A stretch of DNA of 64,000 nt from Rebecca billardiae RCC1528 (taxonomy: Eukaryota; Haptophyta): positions 1,426,001-1,490,000 of the forward strand of contig OZ251222.1 in assembly GCA_965240325.2 (NCBI GenBank), written 5' to 3'. The position numbers and the translations under genes are program-made. Positions 1 to 12,361 of the stretch are shown piece by piece. The notes under the pieces are model-generated. The model was given only the letters and a program-made list of their open reading frames with translations. It was not told where the DNA came from and searched no databases. The stretch's first letter is position 1; each line of letters opens with the position of its first letter.

Positions 1-515
1 CCTGTCGAAGATGCGAAGAGCGACGACCGCGACGACCGCGTGAACGTCAACGCGCTCGTGCTCAGCGTGACGGCCGTGTGCGATGTCAACGCGACCTGCG
101 CCGATCCCATCATGCCCGGAGCGGACATCGGCAAGCATCCTCGCGACGAACGCTCGGCTGGCGGCAGGAGGACATGCACATGATCTGCTCTGGCGGCTTC
201 GTCGGCGGCGAGGCGCTCGAATACGCCATCGCGGTCGAGATGCGGCACATACAGCGCGTACCCGCGCTTGCGCGGAGCAACGGGCTACCCGCCCCGCCCC
301 GCGTGCTGCATTCCTTCGTGGGTGTGGGCCTCGCTGATCAGCGCACGCCGGACGTGTACGTGTACTCGTGGGAGAACTTCAGGTGTCACTGGTCCGACTG
401 TCCGTCACCCACGGCCACGAGCGAATGTGAAAAGGCGCGAACCCGCAGAGGAAACATTTCGACAGCACTGGCACGGCCCGCCGACTCCCGGCCGCCCGCC
501 AGGGTGCCAGTACAG
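1..515 (+). pseudogene. Partial broken gene of unknown function, left arm of a long inverted duplication
   Basis: This stretch matches, in reverse orientation, the region around 50715-51235 and runs off the left edge of the window. The recognisable protein starts in one frame (VNVNALVLSV, then PIMPGADIGKHPRDERS from about position 41) and continues only after a frame change near 170 (EDMHMICSGGFVGGEALEYA, RVPALARSNGLPAPPRVLH, YVYSWENF). The same frame break exists in the right copy, so it is either an unrecognised intron or an old lesion shared before duplication. I do not recognise the family. The two copies differ by scattered substitutions and small indels, some outside multiples of three, which argues that at least one copy is no longer coding. 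Confidence 0.45.
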
Positions 516-721
516 TTTTTTTTATTTCGTCAGCATATAGTTATATCATAGAATATAATATTTAATCGTCTAATATATTAAATATATACATATGATAATA
601 TTTATCCCCTTGAGTGTCACGCTGGCTACTGCAGCAAGTACTCTGCGGTCTGCCTTTTAGTTTTACTGTCACTGACGGGACAATACCGTGGGGCGACTCG
701 GATCGCGAGGTGAGTCTCACT
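516..721. other. AT-rich spacer before the tandem array
   Basis: The sequence from about 515 to 606 is A/T-rich in an otherwise GC-rich region and has no credible reading frame. It ends where homology to the tandem array starts, directly at the stop codon of the first kinase-like gene at 720-722. It is the unique left flank of the array. Confidence 0.5.
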
Positions 722-2237
722 AGCTCCGCCTCTGGAACTTGTTCTCGTGGCTGCCGCCTACTGCGTAGCCGTACGAGCGCGAGTCCATTGGCGGCGTAGC
801 GTAGCGCACGACCGGTGGGCGACCCTGCTCCGAAGCGGAGAGGCGATTCTCGCGCGCGCAGCGCGGCGCTTCGCCGCCCCAGCGCCGCCAGCACGCGCGC
901 GCGATCTGCGCGCGTGCTCGGCGCAGTCCGTCCTTCTCCTTGGACACGTACGCATCCGCGCCGGCCGCAGCGTACATCCGGCGGTCTGCGCTCGAGCCGT
1001 TGCACGAGACGACAAAGGCGACGAGGTTGTGCTCGGCCTCGGGCACCGCGGCGCGCACGCGCGAGATCACGCTCGAGCCCCGGGGCACACCCACGCCGAG
1101 ATCCTGGTCGGAGAAGAGCACGACGGGCCCGGCGCGCACCAGTGCGGCGAGCGTCTCCGCGTATTCGATCAGCTGCGCTCGTTCGCTCTCCTCCGTCGCG
1201 TCGACGGGCGGGAAGACGATGGGCTGCTGGCGCGGGCTGCTGCCGGCCGCGTCGGCTGCGCCCTCGAGCAGCGCGCCCACGCGCGAGCGCATGATGGCGC
1301 GCGTCGTCCGCGAGTCGTCGACGATGAGGACGGTCGCCGACGCCGGGATGCTGAACTCGTCGATCGCGCGCGCCTCGGACGCGCTCAGCATCCCGACCGG
1401 CACGTCCATCCGGCAGAGGAGGTGGCGCGGCGCGCCCTCCGCGTACACAGGCGGCACGACTCGGCCGCCGAGCGCGGCTGCGCAGCGCTGGATGAGAACC
1501 CTGTGGCGCGCGGCGGTCGGGCGCGCGCGGAGAGACACAGGTCAGCCTTTGCGCCGCAACCACCGTCCCCGCCTTCGCACTCCGCACGCCGGCGCGAGCG
1601 CGCACCGCGTGCCGCTCTCCAGCACCTCCGACAGGTCCTCCGCGTCGCACGACAGCGAGTCCGCCACCACGTCGATGGTGAGCGTGGAGTGCGCGAGGGT
1701 GAGGGCAAGCCGCGGGCGCCATTCGATCCCAAGCATGTGTAGGTCACGGCAGGCCGCCGCCACCGCCACTCGGATGGGTGCGGGGTCGACCTCGACGGTG
1801 CCCTCGGTCCACGAGTGCGTGTCTTCTTCCATCATGTCGTCGTCGCTGCCGGCGATGGTGAGGTCGACGTCGGCGTCGTCCTTGTCGACGATCTCGCTCA
1901 AGTGCACGAGTTCGGGTGTCGGCGTGTACGCGCCAGCGACGAGCGCCTCGTGCACCACCGTGCTCTGGAGGCGGTTCATTGCGTCGCGTATCTCGCGCGC
2001 CGCGTCCTCGAGCGCGGGTTGTTGCGGCGTGGGCGCAGCGCGGGCCAGCTCGTCGAGAATGGCCGTTGCGCGGATCAGCGGGTTACGGAAGCCATCCTCG
2101 AGCGAGCACAGCGCGTGGCTGGTGAGCGACGCGCCGCTGCACAAGCTCGCGCGGCTGCCGTCGTCGTTGTGGGAGGCCTGCATCGGGCCGCCGGGTGGTC
2201 CACGAGAGGAGTGGATCGACGAGGGGTTGTGTCGCAC
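720..2237 (-). CDS. Hybrid histidine-kinase-like protein with receiver domain, array copy 1
   Basis: Two exons: 2237-1588 and 1500-720, intron 1501-1587, giving about 476 residues. Exon 1 has a dimerisation-like segment (SLEDGFRNPLIRATAIL) and the start of a degenerate HATPase fold. Splicing joins TRCALAPA to VLIQRCAAALGGRV, which reads as the HATPase region before its final Gly-Gly, so the join is well supported. Exon 2 holds a receiver domain: acidic pocket in VLIVDDSRTTRAIM, candidate phosphoacceptor in VVLFSDQDLG, conserved Ser in FVVSCNGSS and Lys in YVSKEKDG. The position of the kinase phospho-His is Asp, and the N-box Asn is not evident, so kinase activity is doubtful. The intron carries a 1-bp deletion relative to the other copies while both exons stay in frame. 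The start is uncertain: MQASHNDDG is the first Met shared by all copies. Confidence 0.7.
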
Positions 2238-2325
2238 GCGCGCGCAGAAATCTGTGAGAATTCGGCCGTTTGCGCCGGTTTCAAGCAGCTATTGCCGCAG
2301 CCAGCTTTAACGGTACCCTATTTAA

Positions 2326-3347
2326 GGTGGCACGGCAGGAAACCGCCGGACTGCGACGTAACAGCCATGGCTGCCGCGTGCGCACGCCGATTGGGGGCTC
2401 GTGCGCGCCGAGCGCGTACAGCACGGTCCGGAGCGCATGCCGGGTGGTCAAAGCACGTGCGCCGGCCTCCTGGCTCGCCCCCTGATGAGCTCGTCGCGTC
2501 TCTCCTCACGCTCCAGCCGTGGACCAGCGTGCACACGTGCGGGTCGGCTGGCGATCTGCAGACGCGGTGGATGCGCTGCATGGTTTGTGCGCCACTGGCC
2601 GCCCAGATGGTCAGAGCGTACGGGGGTGGGCGTGCACACGTGCGTCCAGTCGTTTGAACCGCGCGCCGAGGCTGTTTTGGAGGTGTGCACCTACTCGCGG
2701 ATGTCGGCGGCACTCCGTGGGCAGCCCGTGGGGCCAGAGAAGCCACGGCGGGCAGCATTCGGGCGAGATGTACACGGCCCCATGGCGGCAGGCCCCCGAG
2801 CAGCCTGTTCTAGCCACGGACACAGGCGAAGCCCGTATCAATGACCTCGGCGGGACCCGTAGCGTACGCACAGAGCGCTCCCTGCCGTCATGGGGCCATG
2901 TACATCTCGCCCGAATGCTGCCCGCCGTGGCTTCTGTGGCCCCACGGGCTGCCCACGGAGTGCCGCCGACATCCGCGAGTAGGTGCTCACCTCCAAATCA
3001 GCCTCGGCGCGCGGTTCAAACGACTGGACGCACGTGTGCACGTCCGCCCCCGTACGCCCTGACCATCTGGGCGGCCAGTGGCGCACATACCATGCAGCGC
3101 ATCCACCGCGTCTGCAGCTCGCCAGCCGACCCACACGTGTGCACGCTGGTCCACGGCTGGAGCGTGAGGAGAGACGCGACGAGCTCATCAGGGGGCGAGC
3201 CAGGAGGCCGGCGCACGTGCTTTGACCACCCGGCATGCGCTCCGGACCGTGCTGTACGCGCTCGGCGCGCACGAGCCCCCAATCGGCGTGCGCACGCGGC
3301 AGCCATGGCTGTTACGTCGCAGTCCGGCGGTTTCCTGCCGTGCCACC
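2326..3347. mobile_element. Palindromic (foldback) transposable element with TTAA target duplication
   Basis: The element begins GGTGGCACGGCAGGAAACC and ends with the reverse complement of that. Two arms of roughly 460 bp (2326 to about 2791, and about 2881 to 3347) are near-perfect inverted copies around a spacer of about 90 bp. TTAA lies on both sides (2322-2325 and 3348-3351). The other array units have an uninterrupted site here (CCTATTTAAATCCTTTAAAA near 6909 and 10494), so insertion and target duplication can be read directly. There is no transposase frame; open frames in the arms are mirror images of each other. TTAA duplication is characteristic of the piggyBac superfamily and a few others, so a non-autonomous relative is the likely class (inference). 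Confidence 0.9.
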
Positions 3348-3351
3348 TTAA

Positions 3352-4060
3352 ACCCTTTAAAAACATTGGCCCTGCTCGCCAGCTCTCCACGAGCTTGATG
3401 ATGAACACACCTGTACTACCACCATAGTAGTAGATCATCATTCTCCAGCAGCTCTTCACGAGCTCATTACGACAAAGTTGAATGAAAGACGACAAACGTC
3501 GTCAGACTGATTCTATGATTTCAGCACGTGCATCACGAGTCACCGAAAAGATGAATACCCATTCAGGCCCTCATCACCTCCTTCATCATCTCCCTATCAG
3601 CTCTCCACAAGCTCATTGCGACCAAGTTGAATCAAGTGCAATAGTACGATCATTGGTTGCTATTGGCGACGTTAAAAATGCAGCTCGCTCGTCGAGCAGT
3701 TGTCGCCGTTTGCTCTCCCACCCTACGCCTTCCCCGCAAACTTAGGGCTTGATTCCCACTCTTCACCCCCGTTTTTGCTGTCGACCTGTCGTCAGGGCGT
3801 TGAGGTGGGCGTTCTGCGCCAGTGTGAGTGCCACGTGGCCTGGTAGCACTGCCTACTCCAGTACTGTACTCTCTGACTTACGTCAGCCCGTGTCGGGTGA
3901 CCTCAGCCGCAGTTGGCATCATCGCGCGCGGGCGCGCACGCACGCCGCTGCTGGCCGGCGACGTGATGAGTGCGTCGGGCAGCGTGTGCGCACGAATCGA
4001 GTGTCAGCAGCAGCGCTCGCTCGCGCTCAGCGGGTATACATGCGTGCTTGCTAGTCATCT
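3352..4060. other. Inter-gene spacer of array unit 1
   Basis: This spacer is repeated in units 2 and 3 (about 6925-7630 and 10515-11215). It carries short direct repeats such as CAGCTCTCCACGAGCTTG, CAGCTCTTCACGAGCTC and CAGCTCTCCACAAGCTC. Frames of about 100 codons are present in every copy, but their composition does not look protein-like. No gene is supported. Confidence 0.5.
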
Positions 4061-4071
4061 GGATCAGCAGG

Positions 4072-4464
4072 CTACCAGCCGTGGTGGACGTTGCAGCAGA
4101 TGGGGTGAAAGGCTCGACCGCACAACGGGCAAAAGGAGGGCGAGAGCGACGGTAACTGCCACCGTGCCTACGTTCGCGAGAGGGCTGAGCACCTTGACCT
4201 TACGCCTCGCCGTGCGCCGTGGCTGGCCGATGGATTGGATGCACATTCCCCACCTCCAGCGTCGCGCGTGGGCTCTGAGCCGGGTAGTGTCTCAACGGCC
4301 TCGTCGTCTGCCGGTTTGTTGCGCAGGCGGCCAAGTTTGTCGTCCTCAGATGGCCCATCGCTGGGCCCATCGTCTGCTTTGTCACCCATATGATATCGAC
4401 CGTACCGACCCTTCAGCTCGCGACCCTGCGCGCACGGACGCCATCGCGAAGGGTCGGACCCCAC
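4072..4464 (-). CDS. Possible small Cys/His-rich protein, array copy 1
   Basis: A minus-strand frame reads GRYHMGDKADDGPSDG, then acidic and Ser/Pro-rich sequence ending SHGARRG at 4204. A GTAAGG donor follows at 4203, and an acceptor at 4156 would add LPSLSPSFCPLCGRAF and then HPICCNVHHGW before a stop at 4072. The CPLC...CC...HH spacing suggests metal binding. The putative intron is only 48 bp, which is short for this window. Between copies the exon differs by an in-frame Asn (DDK versus DDNK), compatible with selection on the frame but also with chance. The first exon may start after a CAG acceptor near 4437 rather than at the Met at 4464. No family is assigned. Confidence 0.3.
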
Positions 4465-4856
4465 CCTTCACGCAATCACGCTCCTGCCCGCGCCGGCCAG
4501 ACATCGAATTTGATATTGAACATCAATGAACTCTACTCAGATCCGAGGACATTGGAGCTATCTCGCCTGCCTGAGCTGTGTGCGTCTCTCATTCTTAGTC
4601 AACTGTAGCTAGTACAGACTACTACTGTCGGAAAGGATGATAACCCGGCGAAACCACTGAGCTAACGGTCCTCGCGAACCGATTTAGCTCAGTCGTTTCG
4701 GGCTCTTCATCTCCTCCCGGACAACTACGAAGAACAAGAGACGCACACAGCCAGCACGGGCGAGATGGACGTATCCGCCGCTTCTACAGTCTACTACTCA
4801 GCTGAGCAGAACCTCTAGGCTACTACCGCCTACTACTAGCTCGGCCAGCGGGGAAT

Positions 4857-4987
<131 letters not shown>

Positions 4988-5296
4988 CCGCGCAGGTCTC
5001 TCTCGGCTCTATACGGTTCACTGCGGCTTCACTGTGAATAAGCAGTGTCACACTCACTGACACTCAAGCGGGCAGCGGCTACTAGCCTTCGTCGGCGGTG
5101 GCCGCGGTGGGCAGGACACACTGTCATAGATCGCGGTATATTAATAGTAGTCGTTCACTTAAATATTCACCAGGCAGCGGAATAATATTCTAGCCGTCGT
5201 AGCTAGACTTTATTCGACACTTTAATAAATTATAATTCTAATAATAATACCAAATGTAGAACTAGGCCCATGACCAGTAAAGAGCGCGAAATAAGA

Positions 5297-6878
5297 CTAC
5301 CACCGCCTCTGGAACTTGTTTTCGTGGCTGCCGCCCACTGCGTTGAAGCCGTACGAGCGCGACTCCATTGGCGGCGTAGCGTAGCGCACGACCGGTGGGC
5401 GACCCTGCTCCGAAGCGGAGAGGCGATTCTCACGCGCGCAGCGCGGCGCTTCGCCGCCCCAGCGCCGCCAGCACGCGCGCGCGATCTGCGCGCGTGCTCG
5501 GCGCAGCCCGTCCTTCTCCTTGGACACGTACGCATCCGCGCCGGCCGCAGCGTACATCCGGCGGTCTGCGCTCGAGCCGTTGCACGAGACGACAAAGGCG
5601 ACGAGGTTGTGCTCGGCCTCGGGCACCGCGGCGCGCACGCGCGAGATCACGCTCGAGCCCCGGGGCACACCCACGCCGAGATCCTGGTCGGAGAAGAGCA
5701 CGACGGGCCCGGCGCGCACCAGTGCGGCGAGCGTCTCCGCGTATTCGATCAGCTGCGCTCGTTCGCTCTCCTCCGTCGCGTCGATGGGCGGGAAGACGAT
5801 GGGCTGCTGGCGCGGGCTGCTGCCGGCCGCGTCGGCTGCGCCCTCGAGCAGCGCGCCCACGCGCGAGCGCATGATGGCGCGCGTCGTCCGCGAGTCGTCG
5901 ACGATGAGGACGGTCGCCGACGCCGGGATGCTGAACTCGTCGATCGCGCGCGCCTCGGACGCGCTCAGCATCCCGACCGGCACGTCCATCCGGAAGAGGA
6001 GGTGGCGCGGCGCGCCCTCCGCGTACACGGGCGGCACGACTCGGCCGCCGAGCGCGGCTGCGCAGCGCTGGATGAGAACCCTGTGGCGCGCGGGCGGTCG
6101 GGCGCGCGCGGAGAGACACAGGTCAGCCTTTGCGCCGCAACCACCGTCCCCGCCTCTGCACTCCGCACGCCGGCGCGAGCGCGCACCGCGTGCCGCTCTC
6201 CAGCACCTCCGACAGGTCCTCCGCGTCGCACGACAGCGAGTCCGCCACCACGTCGATGGTGAGCGTGGAGTGCGCGAGGGTGAGGGCAAGCCGCGGGCGC
6301 CATTCGATCCCAAGCATGTGTAGGTCACGGCAGGCCGCCGCCACCGCCACTCGGATGGGTGCGGGGTCGACCTCGACGGTGCCCTCGGTCCACGAGTGCG
6401 TGTCTTCTTCCATCATGTCGTCGTCGCTGCCGGCGATGGTGAGGTCGACGTCGGCGTCGTCCTTGTCGACGATCTCGCTCAAGTGCACGAGTTCGGGTGT
6501 CGGCGTGTACGCGCCAGCGACGAGCGCCTCGTGCACCACCGTGCTCTGGAGGCGGTTCATTGCGTCGCGTATCTCGCGCGCCGCGTCCTCGAGCGCGGGT
6601 TGTTGCGGCGTGGGCGCAGCGCGGGCCAGCTCGTCGAGAATGGCCGTTGCGCGGATCAGCGGGTTACGGAAGCCATCCTCGAGCGAGCACAGCGCGTGGC
6701 TGGTGAGCGACGCGCCGCTGCGCAAGCTCGTGCGGCTGCCGTCGTCGTTGTGGGAGGCCTGCATCGGGCCGCCGGGTGGTCCACGAGAGGAGTGGATCGA
6801 CGAGGGGTTGTGTCTCAGACGGGACGGGCACGCGCGCGCAGCAATCTGTGAGAATTCGGCCGTTTGCGCCGGTTTCAA
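5297..6878 (-). CDS. Hybrid histidine-kinase-like protein with receiver domain, array copy 2
   Basis: Exons 6878-6169 and 6080-5297 with intron 6081-6168 (88 bp, GTGCGG donor, CCACAG acceptor) give 497 residues, or 459 from the shared Met at 6764. The domain order is as in copy 1: dimerisation-like helix pair (about residues 60-130), acidic linker (SDDDMMEEDTHSW), degenerate HATPase (about 150-280), and receiver (about 300-450) ending in a short basic tail NKFQRRW. Unlike copy 1 it has FNAVGG near the C-terminus. No transmembrane or sensor domain is visible upstream. Earlier exons could exist, because a possible CTCACAG acceptor lies just before the Met at 6878. Receiver residues needed for phosphotransfer look intact; kinase residues do not. 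Confidence 0.7.
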
Positions 6879-7636
6879 GCTATTGCCGCAGCCAGCTTTA
6901 ACGGTACCCTATTTAAATCCTTTAAAAACATTGACTACCCTGCTTGCCAGCTCTCCACGAGCTTGATGATGAACACACCTGTACTACCATAGTAGTAGAT
7001 CATCATTCTCCAGCAGCTCTTCACGAGCTCATTACGACAAAGTTGAATGAAAGACGACAAACGTCGTCAGACTGATTCTATGATTTCAGCACGTGCATCA
7101 CGAGTCACCGAAAAGATGAATACCCATTCAGGCCCTCATCACCTCCTTCATCATCTCCCTATCAGCTCTCCACAAGCTCATTGCGACCAAGTTGAATCAA
7201 GTGCAATAGTACGATCATTGGTTGCTATTGGCGACGTTAAAAATGCAGCTCGCTCGTCGAGCAGTTGTCGCCGTTTGCTCTCCCACCCTACGCCTTCCCC
7301 GCAAACTTAGGGCTTGATTCCCACTCTTCACCCCCGTTTTTGCTGTCGACCTGTCGTCAGGGCGTTGAGGTGGGCGTTCTGCGCCAGTGTGAGTGCCACG
7401 TGGCCTGGTAGCACTGCCTACTCCAGTACTGTACTCTCTGACTTACGTCAGCCCGTGTCGGGTGACCTCAGCCGCAGTTGGCATCATCGCGCGCGGGCGC
7501 GCACGCACGCCGCTGCTGGCCGGCGACGTGATGAGTGCGTCGGGCAGCGTGTGCGCACGAATCGAGTGTCAGCAGCAGCGCTCGCTCGCGCTCAGCGGGT
7601 ATACATGCGTGCTTGCTAGTCATCTGGATCAGCAGG

Positions 7637-8032
7637 CTACCAGCCGTGGTGGACGTTGCAGCAGATGGGGTGAAAGGCTCGACCGCACAACGGGCAAAAG
7701 GAGGGCGAGAGCGACGGTAACTGCCACCGTGCCTACGTTCGCGAGAGGGCTGAGCACCTTGACCTTACGCCTCGCCGTGCGCCGTGGCTGGCCGATGGAT
7801 TGGATGCACATTCCCCACCTCCAGCGTCGCGCGTGGGCTCTGAGCCGGGTAGTGTCTCAACGGCCTCGTCGTCTGCCGGTTTGTTGCGCAGGCGGCCAAG
7901 TTTGTTGTCGTCCTCAGATGGCCCATCGCTGGGCCCATCGTCTGCTTTGTCACCCATATGATATCGACCGTACCGACCCTTCAGCTCGCGACCCTGCGCG
8001 CACGGACGCCATCGCGAAGGGTCGGACCCCAC
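7637..8032 (-). CDS. Possible small Cys/His-rich protein, array copy 2
   Basis: Same layout as the copy at 4072-4464, including the GTAAGG donor and the CPLCGRAFHPICC second exon, with one extra Asn codon in the acidic segment (DDNKLGRL). Coding status rests on the same weak evidence. Confidence 0.28.
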
Positions 8033-8424
8033 CCTTCACGCTCCTGCCCGCGCCGTGGCCAGACATCGAATTTGATATTGAACATCAATGAACTCTACTC
8101 AGATCCGAGAACATTGGAGCTATCTCGCCTGCCTGATGAGCTGTGTGCGTCTCTCATTCTTAGTCAACTGTAGCTAGTACAGACTACTACTGTCGGAAAG
8201 GATGATAACCCGGCGAAACCACTGAGCTCACGGTCCTCGCGAACCGATTTAGCTCAGTCGTTTCGGGCTCTTCATAATCTCCTCCCGGACAACTACGAAG
8301 AAGAAGAGACGCACACAGCCAGCACGGGCAAGATGGATGTATCCGCCGCTTCTACAGTCTACTACTCAGCTGAGCAGAACCTCTAGGCTACTACCGCCTA
8401 CTACTAGCTCGGCCAGCGGGGAAT

Positions 8425-8573
<149 letters not shown>

Positions 8574-8881
8574 CGTCCGCGCAGGTCTCTCTCGGCTCTA
8601 TACGGTTCACTGCGGCTTCACTGTGAAGCAGTGTCACAGGCTCACTCAAGCGGGCAGCGGCTACTAGCCTTCCGCGTCGGCGGTGGCCGCGGTGGGCAGG
8701 ACACATGTCATCGCGGTATATTAATTTAATAGTAGTAGTCGTTCACTTAATATTCACCAGGCAGCGGAATTAATATTCTAGCCGTCGTAGCTAGACTTTA
8801 TTCGACACTTTAAACTTATAATAATTCTAATACCAAATGTATTATAACTAGGCCCATGACCAGTAAGAGCGCGAAATAAGA

Positions 8882-10463
8882 CTACCACAGCCTCTGGAAC
8901 TTGTTCTCGTGGCTGCCGCCCACTGCGTTGAAGCCGTACGAGCGCGAGTCCATTGGCGGCGTAGCGTAGCGCACGACCGGTGGGCGACCCTGCTCCGAAG
9001 CGGAGAGGCGATTCTCGCGCGCGCAGCGCGGCGCTTCGCCGCCCCAGCGCCGCCAGCACGCGCGGGCGATCTGCGCGCGTGCTCGGCGCAGCCCGTCCTT
9101 CTCCTTGGACGCGTACGCATCCGCGCCGGCCGCAGCGTACATCCGGCGGTCTGCGCTCGAGCCGTTGCACGAGACGACAAAGGCGACGAGGTTGTGCTCG
9201 GCCTCGGGCACCGCGGCGCGCACGCGCGAGATCACGCTCGAGCCCCGGGGCACACCCACGCCGAGATCCTGGTCGGAGAAGAGCACGACGGGCCCGGCGC
9301 GCACCAGTGCGGCGAGCGTCTCCGCGTATTCGATCAGCTGCGCTCGTTCGCTCTCCTCCGTCGCGTCGACGGGCGGGAAGACGATGGGCTGCTGGCGCGG
9401 GCTGCTGCCGGCCGCGTCGGCTGCGCCCTCGAGCAGCGCGCCCACGCGCGAGCGCATGATGGCGCGCGTCGTCCGCGAGTCGTCGACGATGAGGACGGTC
9501 GCCGACGCCGGGATGCTGAACTCGTCGATCGCGCGCGCCTCGGACGCGCTCAGCATCCCGACCGGCACGTCCATCCGGAAGAGGAGGTGGCGCGGCGCGC
9601 CCTCCGCGTACACGGGCGGCACGACTCGGCCGCCGAGCGCGGCTGCGCAGCGCTGGATGAGAACCCTGTGGCGCGCGGGCGGTCGGGCGCGCGCGGAGAG
9701 ACACAGGTCAGCCTTTGCGCCGCCACCACCGTCCCCGCCTTCGCACTCCGCACGCCGGCGCGAGCGCGCACCGCGTGCTGCTCTCCAGCACCTCCGACAG
9801 GTCCTCCGCGTCGCACGACAGCGAGTCCGCCACCACGTCGATGGTGAGCGTGGAGTGCGCGAGGGTGAGGGCAAGCCGCGGGCACCATCCGATCCCAAGC
9901 ATGTGTAGGTCACGGCAGGCCGCCGTCACCGCCACTCGGATGGGTGCGGGGTCGACCTCGACGGTGCCCTCGGTCCACGAGTGCGTGTCTTCTTCCATCA
10001 TGTCGTCGTCGCTGCCGGCGATGGTGAGGTCGACGTCGGCGTCGTCCTTATCGACGATCTCGCTCAAGTGCACGAGTTCGGGTGTCGGCGTGTACGCGCC
10101 AGCGACGAGCGCCTCGTGCACCACCGTGCTCTGGAGGCGGTTCATTGCGTCGCGTATCTCGCGCGCCGCGTCCTCGAGCGCGGGTTGTTGCGGCGTGGGC
10201 GCAGCGCGGGCCAGCTCGTCGAGAATGGCCGTTGCGCGGATCAGCGGGTTACGGAAGCCATCCTCGAGCGAGCACAGCGCGTGGCTGGTGAGCGACGCGC
10301 CGCTGCGCAAGCTCGTGCGGCTGCCGTCGTCGTTGTGGGAGGCCTGCATCGGGCCGCCGGGTGGTCCACGAGAGGAGTGGATCGACGAGGGGTTGTGTCT
10401 CAGACGGGACGGGCACGCGCGCGCAGCAATGTGTGAGAATTCGGCCGTTTGCGCCGGTTTCAA
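8882..10463 (-). CDS. Hybrid histidine-kinase-like protein with receiver domain, array copy 3
   Basis: Exons 10463-9754 and 9665-8882, intron 9666-9753, 497 residues. It differs from copy 2 by a handful of substitutions, for example ADAYASKEKDG in place of ADAYVSKEKDG next to the conserved receiver Lys, and Ser for Gly in the degenerate G2 box (ESSTRC for ESGTRC). Domain layout and the likely loss of kinase catalytic residues are as in the other copies. The upstream spacer keeps the empty TTAA site, which shows where the foldback element landed in copy 1. Confidence 0.7.
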
Positions 10464-11219
10464 GCTATTGCCGCAGCCAGCTTTAACGGTACCCTATTTA
10501 AATCCTTTAAAAACATTGACCCTGCTCGCCAGCTCTCCACGAGCTTGATGATGAACACACCTGTACTACTACCATAGTAGTAGATCATCATTCTCCAGCA
10601 GCTCTTCACGAGCTCATTACGACAAAGTTGAATGAAAGACAAACGTCGTCAGACTGATTCTATGATTTCAGCACGTGCATCACGAGTCACCGAAAAGATG
10701 AATACCCATTCAGGCCCTCATCACCTCCGGTCATCATCTCCCTATCAGCTCTCCACAAGCTCATTGCGACCAAGTTGAATCAAGTGCAATAGTACGATCA
10801 TTGGTTGCTATTGGCGACGTTAAAAATGCAGCTCGCTCGTCGAGCAGTTGTCGCCGTTTGCTCTCCCACCCTACGCCTTCCCCGCAAACTTAGGGCTTGA
10901 TTCCCACTCTTCACCCCCGTTTTTGCTGTCGACCTGTCGTCAGGGCGTTGAGGTGGGCGTTCTGCGCCAGTGTGAGTGCCACGTGGCCTGGTAGCACTGC
11001 CTACTCCAGTACTGTACTCTCTGACTTACGTCAGCCCGTGTCGGGTGACCTCAGCCGCAGTTGGCATCATCGCGCGCGGGCGCACACGCACGCCGCTGCT
11101 GGCCGGCGACGTGATGAGTGCGTCGGGCAGCGTGTGCGCACGAATCGAGTGTCAGCAGCAGCGCTCGCTCGCGCTCAGCGGGTATACATGCGTGCTTGCT
11201 AGTCATCTGGATCAGCAGG

Positions 11220-11616
11220 CTACCAGCCGTGGTGGACGTTGCAGCAGATGGGGTGAAAGGCTCGACCGCACAACGGGCAAAAGGAGGGCGAGAGCTGACG
11301 GTAACTGCCACCGTGCCTACGTTCGCGAGAGGGCTGAGCACCTTGACCTTACGCCTCGCCGTGCGCCGTGGCTGGCCGATGGATTGGATGCACATTCCCC
11401 ACCTCCAGCGTCGCGCGTGGGCTCTGAGCCGGGTAGTGTCTCAACGGCCTCGTCGTCTGCCGGTTTGTTGCGCAGGCGGCCAAGTTTGTTGTCGTCCTCA
11501 GATGGCCCATCGCTGGGCCCATCGTCTGCTTTGTCACCCATATGATATCGACCGTACCGACCCTTCAGCTCGCGACCCTGCGCGCACGGACGCCATCGCG
11601 AAGGGTCGGACCCCAC
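11220..11616 (-). CDS. Possible small Cys/His-rich protein, array copy 3
   Basis: Same layout as the copies at 4072 and 7637. A 1-bp insertion near 11296 falls at the putative acceptor and creates a new CAG two codons further in. The downstream CPLCGRAFHPICC frame could therefore still be joined in phase. This is either a lucky coincidence or mild support for splicing there. Confidence 0.27.
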
Positions 11617-12000
11617 CCTTCACGCTCCTGCCCGCGCCGTGGCCAGACATCGAATTTGATATTGAACATCAATGAACTCTACTCAGATCCGAGAACATTG
11701 GAGCTATCTCGCCTGCCTGATGAGCTGTGTGCGTCTCTCATTCTTAGTCAACTGTAGCTAGTACAGACTACTACTGTCGGAAAGGATGATAACCCGGCGA
11801 AACCACTGAGCTCACGGTCCTCGCGAACCGATTTAGCTCAGTCGTTTCGGGCTCTTCATAATCTCCTCCCGGACAACAAAAGACGCACACAGCCAGCACG
11901 GGCAAGATGGATGTATCCGCCGCTTCTACAGTCTACTACTCAGCTGAGCAGAACCTCTAGGCTACTACCGCCTACTACTAGCTCGGCCAGCGGGGAATGC

Positions 12001-12005
12001 TCTCT

Positions 12006-12050
<45 letters not shown>

Positions 12051-12051
12051 C
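12001..12051. repeat. Short interrupted CT microsatellite, array unit 3
   Basis: About 50 bp of CT with interruptions (TCTCTGGCTC at the left, TTTCTC near the right), much shorter than the tracts of units 1 and 2. Confidence 0.95.
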
Positions 12052-12361
12052 GTCCGCGCAGGTCTCTCTCGGCTCTATACGGTTCACTGCGGCTTCACTG
12101 TGAAGCAGTGTCACACTCACTCAAGCGGGCAGCGGCTATACTAGCCTTCCGCGTCGGCGGTGGCCGCGGTGGGCAGGACACATGTCATCGCGGTATATTA
12201 ATTTAATAGTAGTAGTCGTTCACTTAATATTCACCAGGCAGCGGAATTAATATTCTAGCCGTCGTAGCTAGACTTCATTCGACACTTTAAACTTATAATA
12301 ATTCTAATACCAAATGTATTATTATAACTAGGCCCATGACCAGTAAGAGCGCGAAATAAGA

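Noticed and set aside
3828-4529. 233-codon plus-strand frame conserved in the array units
   Set aside because: Conservation is that of the whole unit including non-coding DNA. Unit 3 (10976-11545) has a frameshifting 1-bp insertion that changes its C-terminus, and the composition is not protein-like.
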